NCBI GenBank assembly: GCA_029935135.1
Contig: JAOZKX010000148.1
Coordinates: 1 to 6,018, forward strand
DNA length: 6,018 bases
Direction: 5' to 3'
From: Desulfocapsa sp.
Lineage (GTDB): Bacteria; Desulfobacterota; Desulfobulbia; Desulfobulbales; Desulfocapsaceae
Shown here in pieces: positions 1 to 5,790 of the stretch. A program made the translations under genes and the position numbers. Below the pieces are notes generated by a model. It saw only the letters and a program-made list of their open reading frames with translations. It did no database searches and was not told the origin of the DNA. The first letter of the stretch is position 1. Each line of letters begins with the position of its first letter.

Positions 1-124
1 CACCTGTCTGGGGGGAAGAGGGAGAAGGAGAGGGGATTCGATTCTTGTCAGCAGGCGCAACAACCCCTGTGTTTTGCATTTGTGCGTAAGTTTGAACGCT
101 ATAAGAGTTACTGACTGTCTGCAT
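1..124 (-). CDS. Partial hypothetical protein, N-terminal 41 residues
   Basis: A minus-strand reading frame opens with ATG at 124-122 and runs off the left edge of the window without a stop. The visible residues start MQTVSNSYSVQTYAQ and become rich in Ser and Pro after residue 30 (PSPSPSSPQTG). There is no signal peptide or membrane segment, and I do not recognise the family. The start is uncertain. No good ribosome site lies 5-10 bases upstream; the best purine-rich match (GGGAGGGA, 155-148) is 23 bases away. An in-frame TTG at 130-128 is an alternative. A promoter-like pair lies just upstream (194-166), and the gene follows the 197-1201 gene in the same direction, so it may have its own promoter or be read from the upstream gene. 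Low complexity makes chance coding possible. Confidence 0.4.
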   Translation of the reverse strand, partial: MQTVSNSYSVQTYAQMQNTGVVAPADKNRIPSPSPSSPQTG

Positions 125-165
125 AATCAATGTTTTGCCTAAAAAATTCCCTCCCGCTACATACA

Positions 166-194
166 ATTATATGACATATTGCTGCAAAAACCAA
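166..194 (-). promoter_or_regulatory. Possible sigma70-type promoter for the gene at 1-124
   Basis: On the minus strand a perfect TATAAT (171-166) lies 17 bases after TTGGTT (194-189), which matches only the TTG of the -35 consensus. Spacing is ideal, and transcription would begin near 160, about 35 bases before the proposed ATG. The surrounding DNA is AT-rich, so the match could be chance. Confidence 0.3.
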
Positions 195-196
195 AT

Positions 197-1201
197 TTAT
201 TGATACTTCTCCTTTAAATCGTAGAGTGTATCAAGGTAGAGGTCTGATTTCTGTAACGCTGCTCCACCGCTTTCCATCTCTGAGATAAGCATGCTTATCG
301 CTGACTTGAGGGAGATCCCGTGTTTGTTTTTGTTCTGTTGATTGGCCTGATCTATAAGAAGAATCGCATAATAGGTAACAGCCATTCGTGAGAGGGAATC
401 TCTTCTAAAGAGATAGAGTCGCCCTCCCATGGTGTTTAAGAAAAAACAGGCATATTCGTAGAGTCCGTCTCTACTGATATTGGAGACATAGGGGATTTTG
501 CTGCAGTCGGGAGAGGAGAGCAGGAGATAGTAGTCAGACAGCAGTTTTTCCAGGAACTGTCTTTCACTGTTGAGAACGCCCTTCAGCATCAGGATATTGT
601 CTTTCCCTGAAATCCGGAAGAAATGGGCTGTGTTTCTTAAAATTGTATAGAGATCGTCTGTCTCTCCGGTGACCTTTGGAGGATTGGCGAGCAGTTTTTG
701 GATAAGTTCATTGAAATGGTCCTTGCTGGGAGGGGGAATATTATATGCTTTGAAGTATTGGTGGCTATCGAGATTTTTATAAAAGGTGTCTATATTGTCG
801 GTTGCCAGTGAACATCCTGAAAGCGCTTTATCTTCAATTGTCTTCGCAGGCTGTAGTTCTTCTGTCACAGGGGGAGTTAAAGGAGCTTGCGCAGTAACAT
901 CCGGAGCAATATCCATTGGCAACACAGAAGCTGATTCAGCCTCAGTTTCTGGTAGATTGCTTGTGGCAGTTTCTTTTTCAACAACTTGCTCTTCTTCAGC
1001 AGTATTTTCAGTTTCTGAACTGGTCTCCGTAGCGGTCTCTGACACCAGGGGAGGAGGAAGCTCAGAAGCCGAGTCTGGTCGTAGGTAGAAGAAGAGTGCC
1101 ATGGCAATAACTATCAGCAACAGGCCGATGCCAGCCGGCCGAAGGTAGGATTTCTTCTTGCTGCTTGTTTGAATATCTTTTTTTTCTTCTGATGGGTCCA
1201 T
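197..1201 (-). CDS. Membrane-anchored acidic protein of unknown function
   Basis: This encodes 334 residues from ATG 1201-1199 to TAA 199-197. I do not recognise the family. Visible organisation: a short charged N-terminus (residues 1-22, Lys-rich), one strongly hydrophobic segment (about 23-40) and then RPD. This suggests a type II membrane protein with most of the chain outside the cytoplasm. Residues 43-120 form a low-complexity linker rich in Glu, Thr, Ser, Ala and Pro, typical of a disordered spacer across the periplasm. Residues 130-334 look folded and mostly helical, with repeated hydrophobic spacing and three Cys, one of them (Cys130) at the domain boundary. There is no lipobox, LysM or other motif that I can name. 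The start lacks a clear Shine-Dalgarno (AACGG, then a T run, then ATG), but no better Met precedes the membrane segment. It is divergent from ppaC. Confidence 0.75.
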   Translation of the reverse strand: MDPSEEKKDIQTSSKKKSYLRPAGIGLLLIVIAMALFFYLRPDSASELPPPLVSETATETSSETENTAEEEQVVEKETATSNLPETEAESASVLPMDIAPDVTAQAPLTPPVTEELQPAKTIEDKALSGCSLATDNIDTFYKNLDSHQYFKAYNIPPPSKDHFNELIQKLLANPPKVTGETDDLYTILRNTAHFFRISGKDNILMLKGVLNSERQFLEKLLSDYYLLLSSPDCSKIPYVSNISRDGLYEYACFFLNTMGGRLYLFRRDSLSRMAVTYYAILLIDQANQQNKNKHGISLKSAISMLISEMESGGAALQKSDLYLDTLYDLKEKYQ

Positions 1202-1247
1202 AAAAAAACCGTTTGGCTAAAGGAAAATACAAAAATAGTAAATTAAC

Positions 1248-1276
1248 AATATACTGTAGCTTCTTCCGAAAGTCAC
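1248..1276 (-). promoter_or_regulatory. Candidate sigma70 promoter for the 197-1201 gene
   Basis: Reading the minus strand, GTGACT (1276-1271, four of six consensus -35 bases) is followed after exactly 17 bases by TATATT (1253-1248, five of six -10 bases). Transcription would start near 1241, leaving a leader of about 40 bases. Seen by eye only. Confidence 0.4.
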
Positions 1277-1330
1277 GCTTGATTTCTTTTGCTGCAGAAG
1301 AGGTATTAAAAATAATGAGGAGAGTAAGTG

Positions 1331-1444
1331 GTTGGGAATACATGTGTTATTTGTTGTGTTCCCAAGGTGTTGCTACAGCTTTATGGTGTTGCCTGTACAG
1401 TTTTCTCCTTGACTCAAGCAAGCTAAAGCACTATTGTTCCCAAC
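1331..1444. repeat. Three copies of GTTCCCAA in the ppaC leader
   Basis: GTTCCCAA occurs at 1358-1365 and 1436-1443. An inverted near-copy, GTTGGGAA (complement TTCCCAAC), lies at 1331-1338. The first two copies form an inverted repeat, TTGGGAA (1332-1338) with TTCCCAA (1359-1365), separated by 20 bases. Three related words in about 115 bases could be a binding site for a regulator or part of a folded leader. I know of no regulator with this site. Confidence 0.3.
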
Positions 1445-1447
1445 AAT
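1433..1447. repeat. Small perfect dyad ATTGTT-CCC-AACAAT
   Basis: Six-base arms flank three bases, and a run of six T follows nearby (1453-1458). It could be an operator half-site pair or a very weak terminator-like hairpin in the ppaC leader. The arms are AT-rich and short, so function is doubtful. Confidence 0.25.
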
Positions 1448-1524
1448 TTAAGTTTTTTAGAAACTGCTTGTATTCTGTAAGAAAATAACTGACGGAGATA
1501 AGCAAAAATAACTCATATTTGTAC

Positions 1525-1531
1525 GGAGGAA
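1525..1531 (+). promoter_or_regulatory. Ribosome binding site that sets the ppaC start
   Basis: GGAGGAA, a near-perfect anti-16S match, lies five bases before ATG 1537. It would fall inside the coding region if the in-frame TTG at 1519 were used, so it decides in favour of ATG 1537. Confidence 0.9.
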
Positions 1532-1536
1532 ACATC

Positions 1537-2466
1537 ATGACAATTTATGTAACGGGTCATTCCAACCCTGATACTGACTCAGTAACCGCGGCCATCGGCC
1601 TGGCTACTCTTCTGAATGCGCAGGGCCAGGATGCCAAGGCCTGCATGCAGTCTTCACTTGAAAAGCTCAACCCCGAGTCCACTGTAGTGCTGGAGAAATT
1701 CGGTTTAACAGCTCCTGAGGAAATGAATGATGTAGCTGGAAAAACAATAGCTCTCGTTGATTTCAGTGATATGGGACAGGCTCCTGCGAATATTACTGAT
1801 GCTGAGGTTGTGACCATTGTTGATCATCATAAAGTTGGTGATGTGACCACCAATCAGCCTATTCTCGTTCGCGTTGAACCCGTTGGTTGTACCGGTACTG
1901 TACTGAACAAAATGTTCAAAGATGCTGGTGTTGCTATTCCTAAAGATGTTGCTGGTGGCATGCTTTCAGCTATTCTTTCTGATACTGTTAACTTTAAATC
2001 ACCCACCTGTACCGACGATGACAAAGCCGCTGTTGCCGAGTTGAAAGTAACTGCTGGTGTAGATGATACAGAAGCACTCTTTATGGATATGCTGAAAGCA
2101 AAATCTTCTGTTGATGGTGTTCCTGCAAAAGATCTTCTTTTCCGTGACTACAAAGATTTTGATATGAATGGAAAAAAAGTTGGTGTTGGTCAGCTTGAGC
2201 TTGCCACCCTTGATCAGGTTGCTGCTATTCGCGATGATCTCTTAAATGCCGCTAAAGAGGTAAAAGCTGATGGTCGTCACACTGTTCTTCTGATGCTTAC
2301 CGATGTCGTGAAAGAAGGAACACAGCTGGTTGTTGTTTCTGACGACGAAGCCCTTATTGAAGGTGCCTTTGGTGGAAAGATTGATGGAACCTCCATGTGG
2401 GTAGATGGAATGATGAGCCGTAAAAAACAAGTAGTACCCGATCTGCAGAAAGCTTTTGGTTGCTAA
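1537..2466 (+). CDS. ppaC: Manganese-dependent inorganic pyrophosphatase (family II)
   Basis: This cytoplasmic enzyme hydrolyses pyrophosphate to two phosphates and pulls forward reactions that release it, including sulfate activation if the host is a sulfate reducer. The 309-residue length fits the short family II form without CBS or DRTGG regulatory domains. The N-terminal DHH domain has all expected metal ligands: H8, D12 and D14 in GHSNPDTDS, D75 in VDFSD, H97 in DHH (96-98), and D149 in ILSDTVNFKSPT. The C-terminal DHHA2 domain ends with the substrate-binding SRKKQ (294-298). These positions are nearly the same as in the Bacillus subtilis enzyme. The start is ATG 1537, five bases after a strong GGAGGAA. 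The codons favour GTT and GCT, and the strong ribosome site suggests high expression. The gene stands alone and ends in a strong terminator. Confidence 0.97.
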   Translation: MTIYVTGHSNPDTDSVTAAIGLATLLNAQGQDAKACMQSSLEKLNPESTVVLEKFGLTAPEEMNDVAGKTIALVDFSDMGQAPANITDAEVVTIVDHHKVGDVTTNQPILVRVEPVGCTGTVLNKMFKDAGVAIPKDVAGGMLSAILSDTVNFKSPTCTDDDKAAVAELKVTAGVDDTEALFMDMLKAKSSVDGVPAKDLLFRDYKDFDMNGKKVGVGQLELATLDQVAAIRDDLLNAAKEVKADGRHTVLLMLTDVVKEGTQLVVVSDDEALIEGAFGGKIDGTSMWVDGMMSRKKQVVPDLQKAFGC

Positions 2467-2515
2467 GGAATAGTTTCTTAGCTGTCGATTGTCTGCCAGT
2501 CAGATAATTGCTTGT

Positions 2516-2554
2516 AAAGGCGCTTGTGGATTTTGTCCATAAGCGCCTTTTTTT
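2516..2554 (+). terminator. Rho-independent terminator of ppaC
   Basis: A 10-base perfect stem, AAAGGCGCTT (2516-2525) with AAGCGCCTTT (2541-2550), continues through a G-T wobble into TGGA/TCCA, giving about 15 pairs around a five-base loop. A run of seven T (2548-2554) follows. It starts about 50 bases after the ppaC stop. The T run overlaps the stop codon of the convergent cytochrome gene (2555-2553). The same hairpin lies just past that gene on the minus strand, but with only a three-T tail there, so it should act mainly on ppaC. Confidence 0.92.
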
Positions 2555-4163
2555 ATTCTTTTGTACAGCTTATCTTGAGGATCTTCGTGTCATAAATGAA
2601 ATTATCGTCATGGTCTTCTGTGTGGCATCTGAGACAGATCTCCTCTTGAGGACGGGCTGTCATTTGAAACTGTTCCGGATTTGCACTGTGTCGTTTTCCC
2701 GGGCCGTGACATGACTCACAGCCCACGGAGAGAAGTGTGACAGGCAGGGAGAGCATTGCTCTGTTGTCCGTAGTCTTAGGGGTGCTGTTATATAAATCTT
2801 CTGTTATATGACAGGGGAGACACTCCAGATTAAAGTTTTTCTCTTTATTGACTAGCGTCGTATATGCCTTTGCATGTGCACTCTGTTGCCAGAATTTAAA
2901 TTGAGCGGTATGACATTCCCTGCACACAGCATAGCCGACGAGATTGGCAGTTGACAGCTGCTGCTTTGTCGCTTGTGAATGCTGGCCGGGTGCTATCGGC
3001 CTCTTGTGCAATTGGCGTATCTGCTGATTAAGTTTCTTCAATAACACCTCTATTGCTGGATCATTTGGCATATTTTTCTGCAGGGCAATAAAACGAAATT
3101 CATACTGATCTTCTTTCGTTCCTGCTGCTTGTTCGTCTGCCACTTCTCTTGTTAAGGAGTCAATTGTTTTTGTCAGGGTAAGTTTCTCGTTTTGCAGTCG
3201 TTTAATTGAGTTGCTGTACTGTTCTTTCTTGTCAGCGGCTACTGCACTTTTTTCAAGGCGCCGCAGTTGCCAGTTGAGTGAACCGAGTTTGTTTTGCAGT
3301 TCAGCCAGTTTCTTTTTTCCATCCTGCCTCCACATCCGTTCATCTCCAAAGAGGATTTCTAATATTCCCTGATATTTCCCCTGTTTTTCCGTTTGGGTAA
3401 AGAGTGTTCTGTTCACCTGTTTCGGGATACTGTTTCTCTGGTGCAGGTCGGCCTCAAGGATAAGATTGATACGAGGATGTTTTTCTGCAATAAGACGATT
3501 CTCTTCAGCAGGGAGTGTGGAAAGTAAAATGATAAATGAATTGTCCGGCAGGCTCTTCATTTCTTCCAGGAGTCCGGGGAGAACTAAATCCCAACTGGAT
3601 ATCTGTATATCCTGAGGGATAGTGTTGGCTGCACCAGTCAGGGCTGTAATGGCTATGTTTACCCCATTAATGGTCCTGTTCTTCCATCGGCGAAAAAGCG
3701 GTTTGCCCTCCTTGTCGAAAACATTGGCCGATATCCAGGGGAAACCCTTGACTGGGACATTTTGTAAAAACTGTACACCAGCACTCAAATCAAAGGGACC
3801 AACCCCCACAGCATCATAGTGCAGTTTCTTGTATGCCTGCATGATGGTTGCAGCAGTGAGTTTCTCCTGACCAGGCCCTTTTGCAATAACAGGGCGTTTA
3901 AACAACAGATTCCCTGCATCAAGTCGTAACTGGTTGTTTTTACCCTGCTCTATAAGACTGTGAATCTGAAAAGATTTTTTGGACAGACCGCCCAATTGAC
4001 TGGATTTTCAGCCGCAGGCCTCAGTTTCTCCCTGGACATTGTTGGAAAAAAAAATGGTAAGTGGAGGGGCATCAGTGGCGTGGAGCGTGGTACTGATACT
4101 GCTCAGCGCAAACAATGTTGTCGCAATAAATAGAAGCATATTAAGTGGGAACAATTTAGTCAT
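2553..4163 (-). CDS. Probable selenocysteine-containing tetraheme cytochrome with 5'-nucleotidase-like domain
   Basis: Annotated as one 536-residue protein read through an in-frame UGA (4010-4008) as Sec52. ATG 4163 overlaps the rarA stop (ATGA) and has a weak GAG-type ribosome site. An ATG ten codons earlier would bury the signal peptide. Residues 1-29 are a Sec signal peptide with probable cleavage after LHA. Residues 35-51 (LTIFFSNNVQGETEACG) match the first strand of the UshA/5'-nucleotidase metallophosphatase fold, followed by Sec52 and QLGGLSKK. Further fold-like segments are DAGN (82-85), YDAVGVGPFDL, FPWISANVFD (about 141-150) and QGKYQGILEI. About 278-350 is a charged coiled coil. 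The C-terminal cytochrome c554-like part has four haem sites: CRECH (414-418), CLPCH (448-452), CESCH (482-486) and CLRCH (510-514). Haem c attachment needs export, which only the read-through product provides. It is a likely periplasmic electron-transfer protein with unknown substrate. The alternative is a gene broken by a nonsense mutation or sequencing error. Confidence 0.85.
3967..4010 (-). promoter_or_regulatory. Bacterial SECIS-like hairpin after the UGA
   Basis: Counting U of the UGA as 1, the upper stem pairs 16-21 with 27-32 (UUGGGC with GUCCAA, one G-U) around the loop GGUCU at 22-26 (3989-3985). A lower stem pairs UGAAAA (1-6) with UUUUCA (39-44), leaving a 9/6-base internal loop. 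This fits the known bacterial rule of a stem-loop within the coding region, 16-37 bases after the UGA, with G at the start of the loop. SelB-Sec-tRNA would bind here. The GGUCU loop is that of E. coli fdhF. Confidence 0.82.
4008..4010 (-). other. Recoded UGA codon, selenocysteine 52
   Basis: The only in-frame stop between the signal-peptide part and the cytochrome part is TGA, in the context E-A-C-G-(UGA)-K-S-S-Q-L-G-G-L. Related deltaproteobacterial proteins, as I recall them, read E-P-C-G-C followed by a GGL motif, so the UGA would replace a conserved Cys and give a Cys-x-Sec pair. The frame is unbroken on both sides. Confidence 0.85.
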
Positions 4164-5488
4164 TTTTTTCTCTTTTGCAGAATAATCCGCCATTTTTGCA
4201 GGCGGTCTTTGATGGTGGCTTCATAGCCACGGGTTGATGGTTCATAGAATCGTTTTTTGTTTAGGCTCTCAGGAAGATGATCCTGTGCAACCAGGGCCTG
4301 CTCTGAATCATGCGCATACTGGTAGCCTTTTCCATAGTTCATTTCTTTCATCAGGGCTGTTGGGGCATTGCGGAGATGCAAGGGGACGGGCAGGGACCCC
4401 GTTTGTCTGATTGTTTTAATAACTCCTTTTTCAGTTTTGTACAGGCTGTTACTTTTTGCAGCAGTGGCAAGATACACGACAGCTTGGGCAATAGCCAGCT
4501 TGCCTTCAGGGAGGCCGATGGTATGATAGGCATCCCTGCATGAAATTGTATGTACCAGGGCCTGTGGATCGGCAAGTCCAATGTCTTCAGAGGCAAAGCG
4601 AATAAGTCTTCTACAGATAAAAAGAGGGTCTTCTCCAGATTCCAGCATACGATAGAGCCAGTACAGGCTGCCGTCAGGGTCTGAATCCCGAAGGCTTTTG
4701 TGCAGAGCAGAGATAAGATTATAGTGTTCTTCTCCACTTTTGTCATAGCGAAGTGTGCTTTGCTGGCATGCCTCGGTTATATCTTCTCTGTTGATAATCG
4801 CTGGACTGTCAGTGGTACTTTTTAGACGATGGCGGACAAGAGATGCCGCGATCTCAAGGCTGTTCAGCCCTCTTCTGGCATCCCCATCGGCAAGAGTGAT
4901 CAATAATTCCAGAGCATTTTCTGCAAAAGAAAGTTCCAACAGTCCAAGACCTGAATTTCTGTCCTCCAGTGCGCGTGTGAGGATATCGGCCAGTGCTTCA
5001 GGGGAGAGGCTGTTTAGAGTAAGGACACGACAGCGGGAGAGAAGAGGTGCAATAATCTGAAAGGACGGGTTCTCTGTGGTGGCGCCGATAAGGGTGAACA
5101 GTCCGTTCTCCACATGGGGGAGAAATGCATCCTGCTGGCTCTTATTGAAGCGATGGATTTCATCAATAAAAAAGATTGTTCCTCTCTGTTCTGTGTTTTT
5201 GAGTGTTTCTGCGTGGGCTACAATCTTTCGAACCTCTTTGACCCCTGAGAGCACAGCTGAAAAATAGACAAAATCAGCCGCAGTGGATCGTGCAAGAATT
5301 CGGGCAAGGGTTGTTTTGCCACTTCCCGGTGGCCCCCAGAGGATAAGAGATGGGAGGATCCCTGTATCCAGCATACTGTCCAGTAATTTTCCCTTGCCCA
5401 GAATATTGTCCTGTCCCTTTATTTCTTGAAGGGATTGCGGGCGCATTCGTTCGGCGAGGGGTTGCTGCTGTTCAGGGGAAGTTGTCAT
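4160..5488 (-). CDS. rarA: Replication-associated recombination ATPase RarA (MgsA/YcaJ)
   Basis: This AAA+ clamp-loader-related ATPase acts at stalled replication forks with SSB, in the Mgs1/WRNIP1 family. The 442 residues match the family length. N-terminal PLAERMRP is followed by Walker [10 protein letters not shown] (52-60), Walker B/DEx[10 protein letters not shown] (106-114), sensor 1 GATTENPSF (135-143), the arginine-finger segment LSRCR (about 150-154) and sensor 2 DGDARRGLN (201-209). The C-terminal tetramerisation region shows the typical [35 protein letters not shown] and PLHLRNAPT blocks. I chose ATG 5488 because PLAxRMRP normally lies near the N-terminus; a TTG at 5566 would add 26 unrelated residues. 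Neither start has a good ribosome site. The TGA overlaps the ATG of the selenocytochrome gene (4163), so the two are probably cotranscribed and translationally coupled. Confidence 0.96.
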   Translation of the reverse strand: MTTSPEQQQPLAERMRPQSLQEIKGQDNILGKGKLLDSMLDTGILPSLILWGPPGSGKTTLARILARSTAADFVYFSAVLSGVKEVRKIVAHAETLKNTEQRGTIFFIDEIHRFNKSQQDAFLPHVENGLFTLIGATTENPSFQIIAPLLSRCRVLTLNSLSPEALADILTRALEDRNSGLGLLELSFAENALELLITLADGDARRGLNSLEIAASLVRHRLKSTTDSPAIINREDITEACQQSTLRYDKSGEEHYNLISALHKSLRDSDPDGSLYWLYRMLESGEDPLFICRRLIRFASEDIGLADPQALVHTISCRDAYHTIGLPEGKLAIAQAVVYLATAAKSNSLYKTEKGVIKTIRQTGSLPVPLHLRNAPTALMKEMNYGKGYQYAHDSEQALVAQDHLPESLNKKRFYEPSTRGYEATIKDRLQKWRIILQKRKK

Positions 5489-5594
5489 TAGAGTAGTGAT
5501 CGGCTGTCGTATTCGTTTATTTTTAAGTAGGCAGTTAAGGTGTCCAACAGTGATTGCTATGGTCAACCGGCAGTGAAGTACAAGAAGAAAGTAA

Positions 5595-5668
5595 TTTCAA
5601 GTTTCATGGAAGTTACCTGTTTTTTTTTTATGACGCAAATACTAAAAAAGATAAGAGCAAACTTGAAA
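5595..5668. repeat. Ten-base inverted repeat TTTCAAGTTT / AAACTTGAAA
   Basis: The left arm, 5595-5604, is the exact complement of the right arm, 5659-5668, with 54 bases between them. It lies between two divergent genes. It could be a pair of sites for a dimeric regulator acting by looping, or chance in AT-rich DNA. Confidence 0.3.
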
Positions 5669-5758
5669 GCTCAGGTGTTGAATGGTATCATTCCCCATGA
5701 TTTACTGTTTTCGACTAAATATTTGTAAATATAAAATATTTTTTAGAACATTTTGCTC

Positions 5759-5764
5759 TATAAT
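5759..5764 (+). promoter_or_regulatory. Candidate -10 box (TATAAT) for the response regulator gene
   Basis: A perfect TATAAT ends 26 bases before ATG 5791, giving a short leader of about 20 bases. No good -35 hexamer lies 16-18 bases upstream, where the DNA is an AT-rich block like an UP element. Use of an activator is possible. Confidence 0.45.
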
Positions 5765-5790
5765 TTCCGTTGAACCATAAAGAGTAGGCA

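Larger units (their letters stand above)
1202..1536. other. Divergent intergenic region between the acidic protein gene and ppaC
   Basis: These 335 bases hold no gene that I support. The left third carries the candidate promoter for the minus-strand gene. The middle and right parts contain a recurrent GTTCCCAA motif, a 19-base-period direct repeat of GGTGTTGC (1366-1373 and 1385-1392) and a small dyad at 1433-1447. The right end carries the ppaC ribosome site. I see no convincing -35/-10 pair for ppaC; the best -10-like word, GATAAG (1497-1502), has no good partner. A 91-codon open frame here (1213-1488) lacks a ribosome site and has odd composition rich in Cys, Phe and Ser, so it is not called. 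Confidence 0.6.
5489..5790. other. AT-rich divergent intergenic region between rarA and the response regulator
   Basis: About 300 bases with no supported gene. It contains a distant 10-base inverted repeat (5595-5668), a run of ten T at about 5621, a very AT-rich block (about 5715-5750) and a perfect TATAAT before the response regulator. On the rarA side I find no convincing promoter; TTGACC (5566-5561) lacks a -10 partner at the right distance. A 62-codon plus-strand frame (5540-5728) has no ribosome site and no recognisable product. Confidence 0.55.

Noticed and set aside
786..1088. Plus-strand 100-codon Ser/Val-rich ORF
   Set aside because: It is the antisense of the low-complexity Glu/Thr/Ser linker of the 197-1201 gene, which produces an artificial open frame.
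1213..1488. Plus-strand 91-codon ORF in the ppaC leader
   Set aside because: There is no ribosome site, the composition is unlike a real protein with many Cys, Phe and Ser, and it overlaps a promoter region and repeated motifs.
1519..1536. TTG 1519 as the ppaC start
   Set aside because: The strong GGAGGAA ribosome site would lie inside the coding region, and ATG 1537 puts the metal ligands at the positions usual for the family.
2553..3995. The 480-codon TTG-start ORF as an independent cytochrome gene
   Set aside because: The TTG lies inside the SECIS stem and has no ribosome site. The product would lack both a signal peptide and the first strand of its N-terminal fold, and the frame continues upstream to the UGA and the signal peptide.
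2553..4163. Cytochrome gene as a pseudogene broken by a nonsense mutation
   Set aside because: There is a single UGA, no frameshift or other stop, four intact haem motifs, and a SECIS-like hairpin at the right distance. It remains possible if the host lacks selenocysteine genes.
4008..4193. A separate 61-residue secreted peptide
   Set aside because: It ends exactly at the UGA, and its last residues are the start of the domain continued downstream. The first ATG (4193) is also less likely than ATG 4163, which overlaps the rarA stop.
4351..4746. Minus-strand 131-codon ORF within rarA
   Set aside because: It is a shadow frame of rarA, whose product has all family motifs in the other frame.
5486..5566. 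Extended rarA start at TTG 5566
   Set aside because: It would add 26 residues not expected in the family, has no ribosome site, and the conserved PLAxRMRP block is usually close to the N-terminus, as with ATG 5488.
5687..5701. Short hairpin ATCAT / ATGAT upstream of the response regulator
   Set aside because: Arms of only five AT-rich bases with no T run are expected by chance in this composition.
5540..5728. Plus-strand 62-codon ORF before the response regulator
   Set aside because: There is no ribosome site. It starts antisense to the rarA upstream region and crosses a homopolymer T run that produces its Phe cluster.
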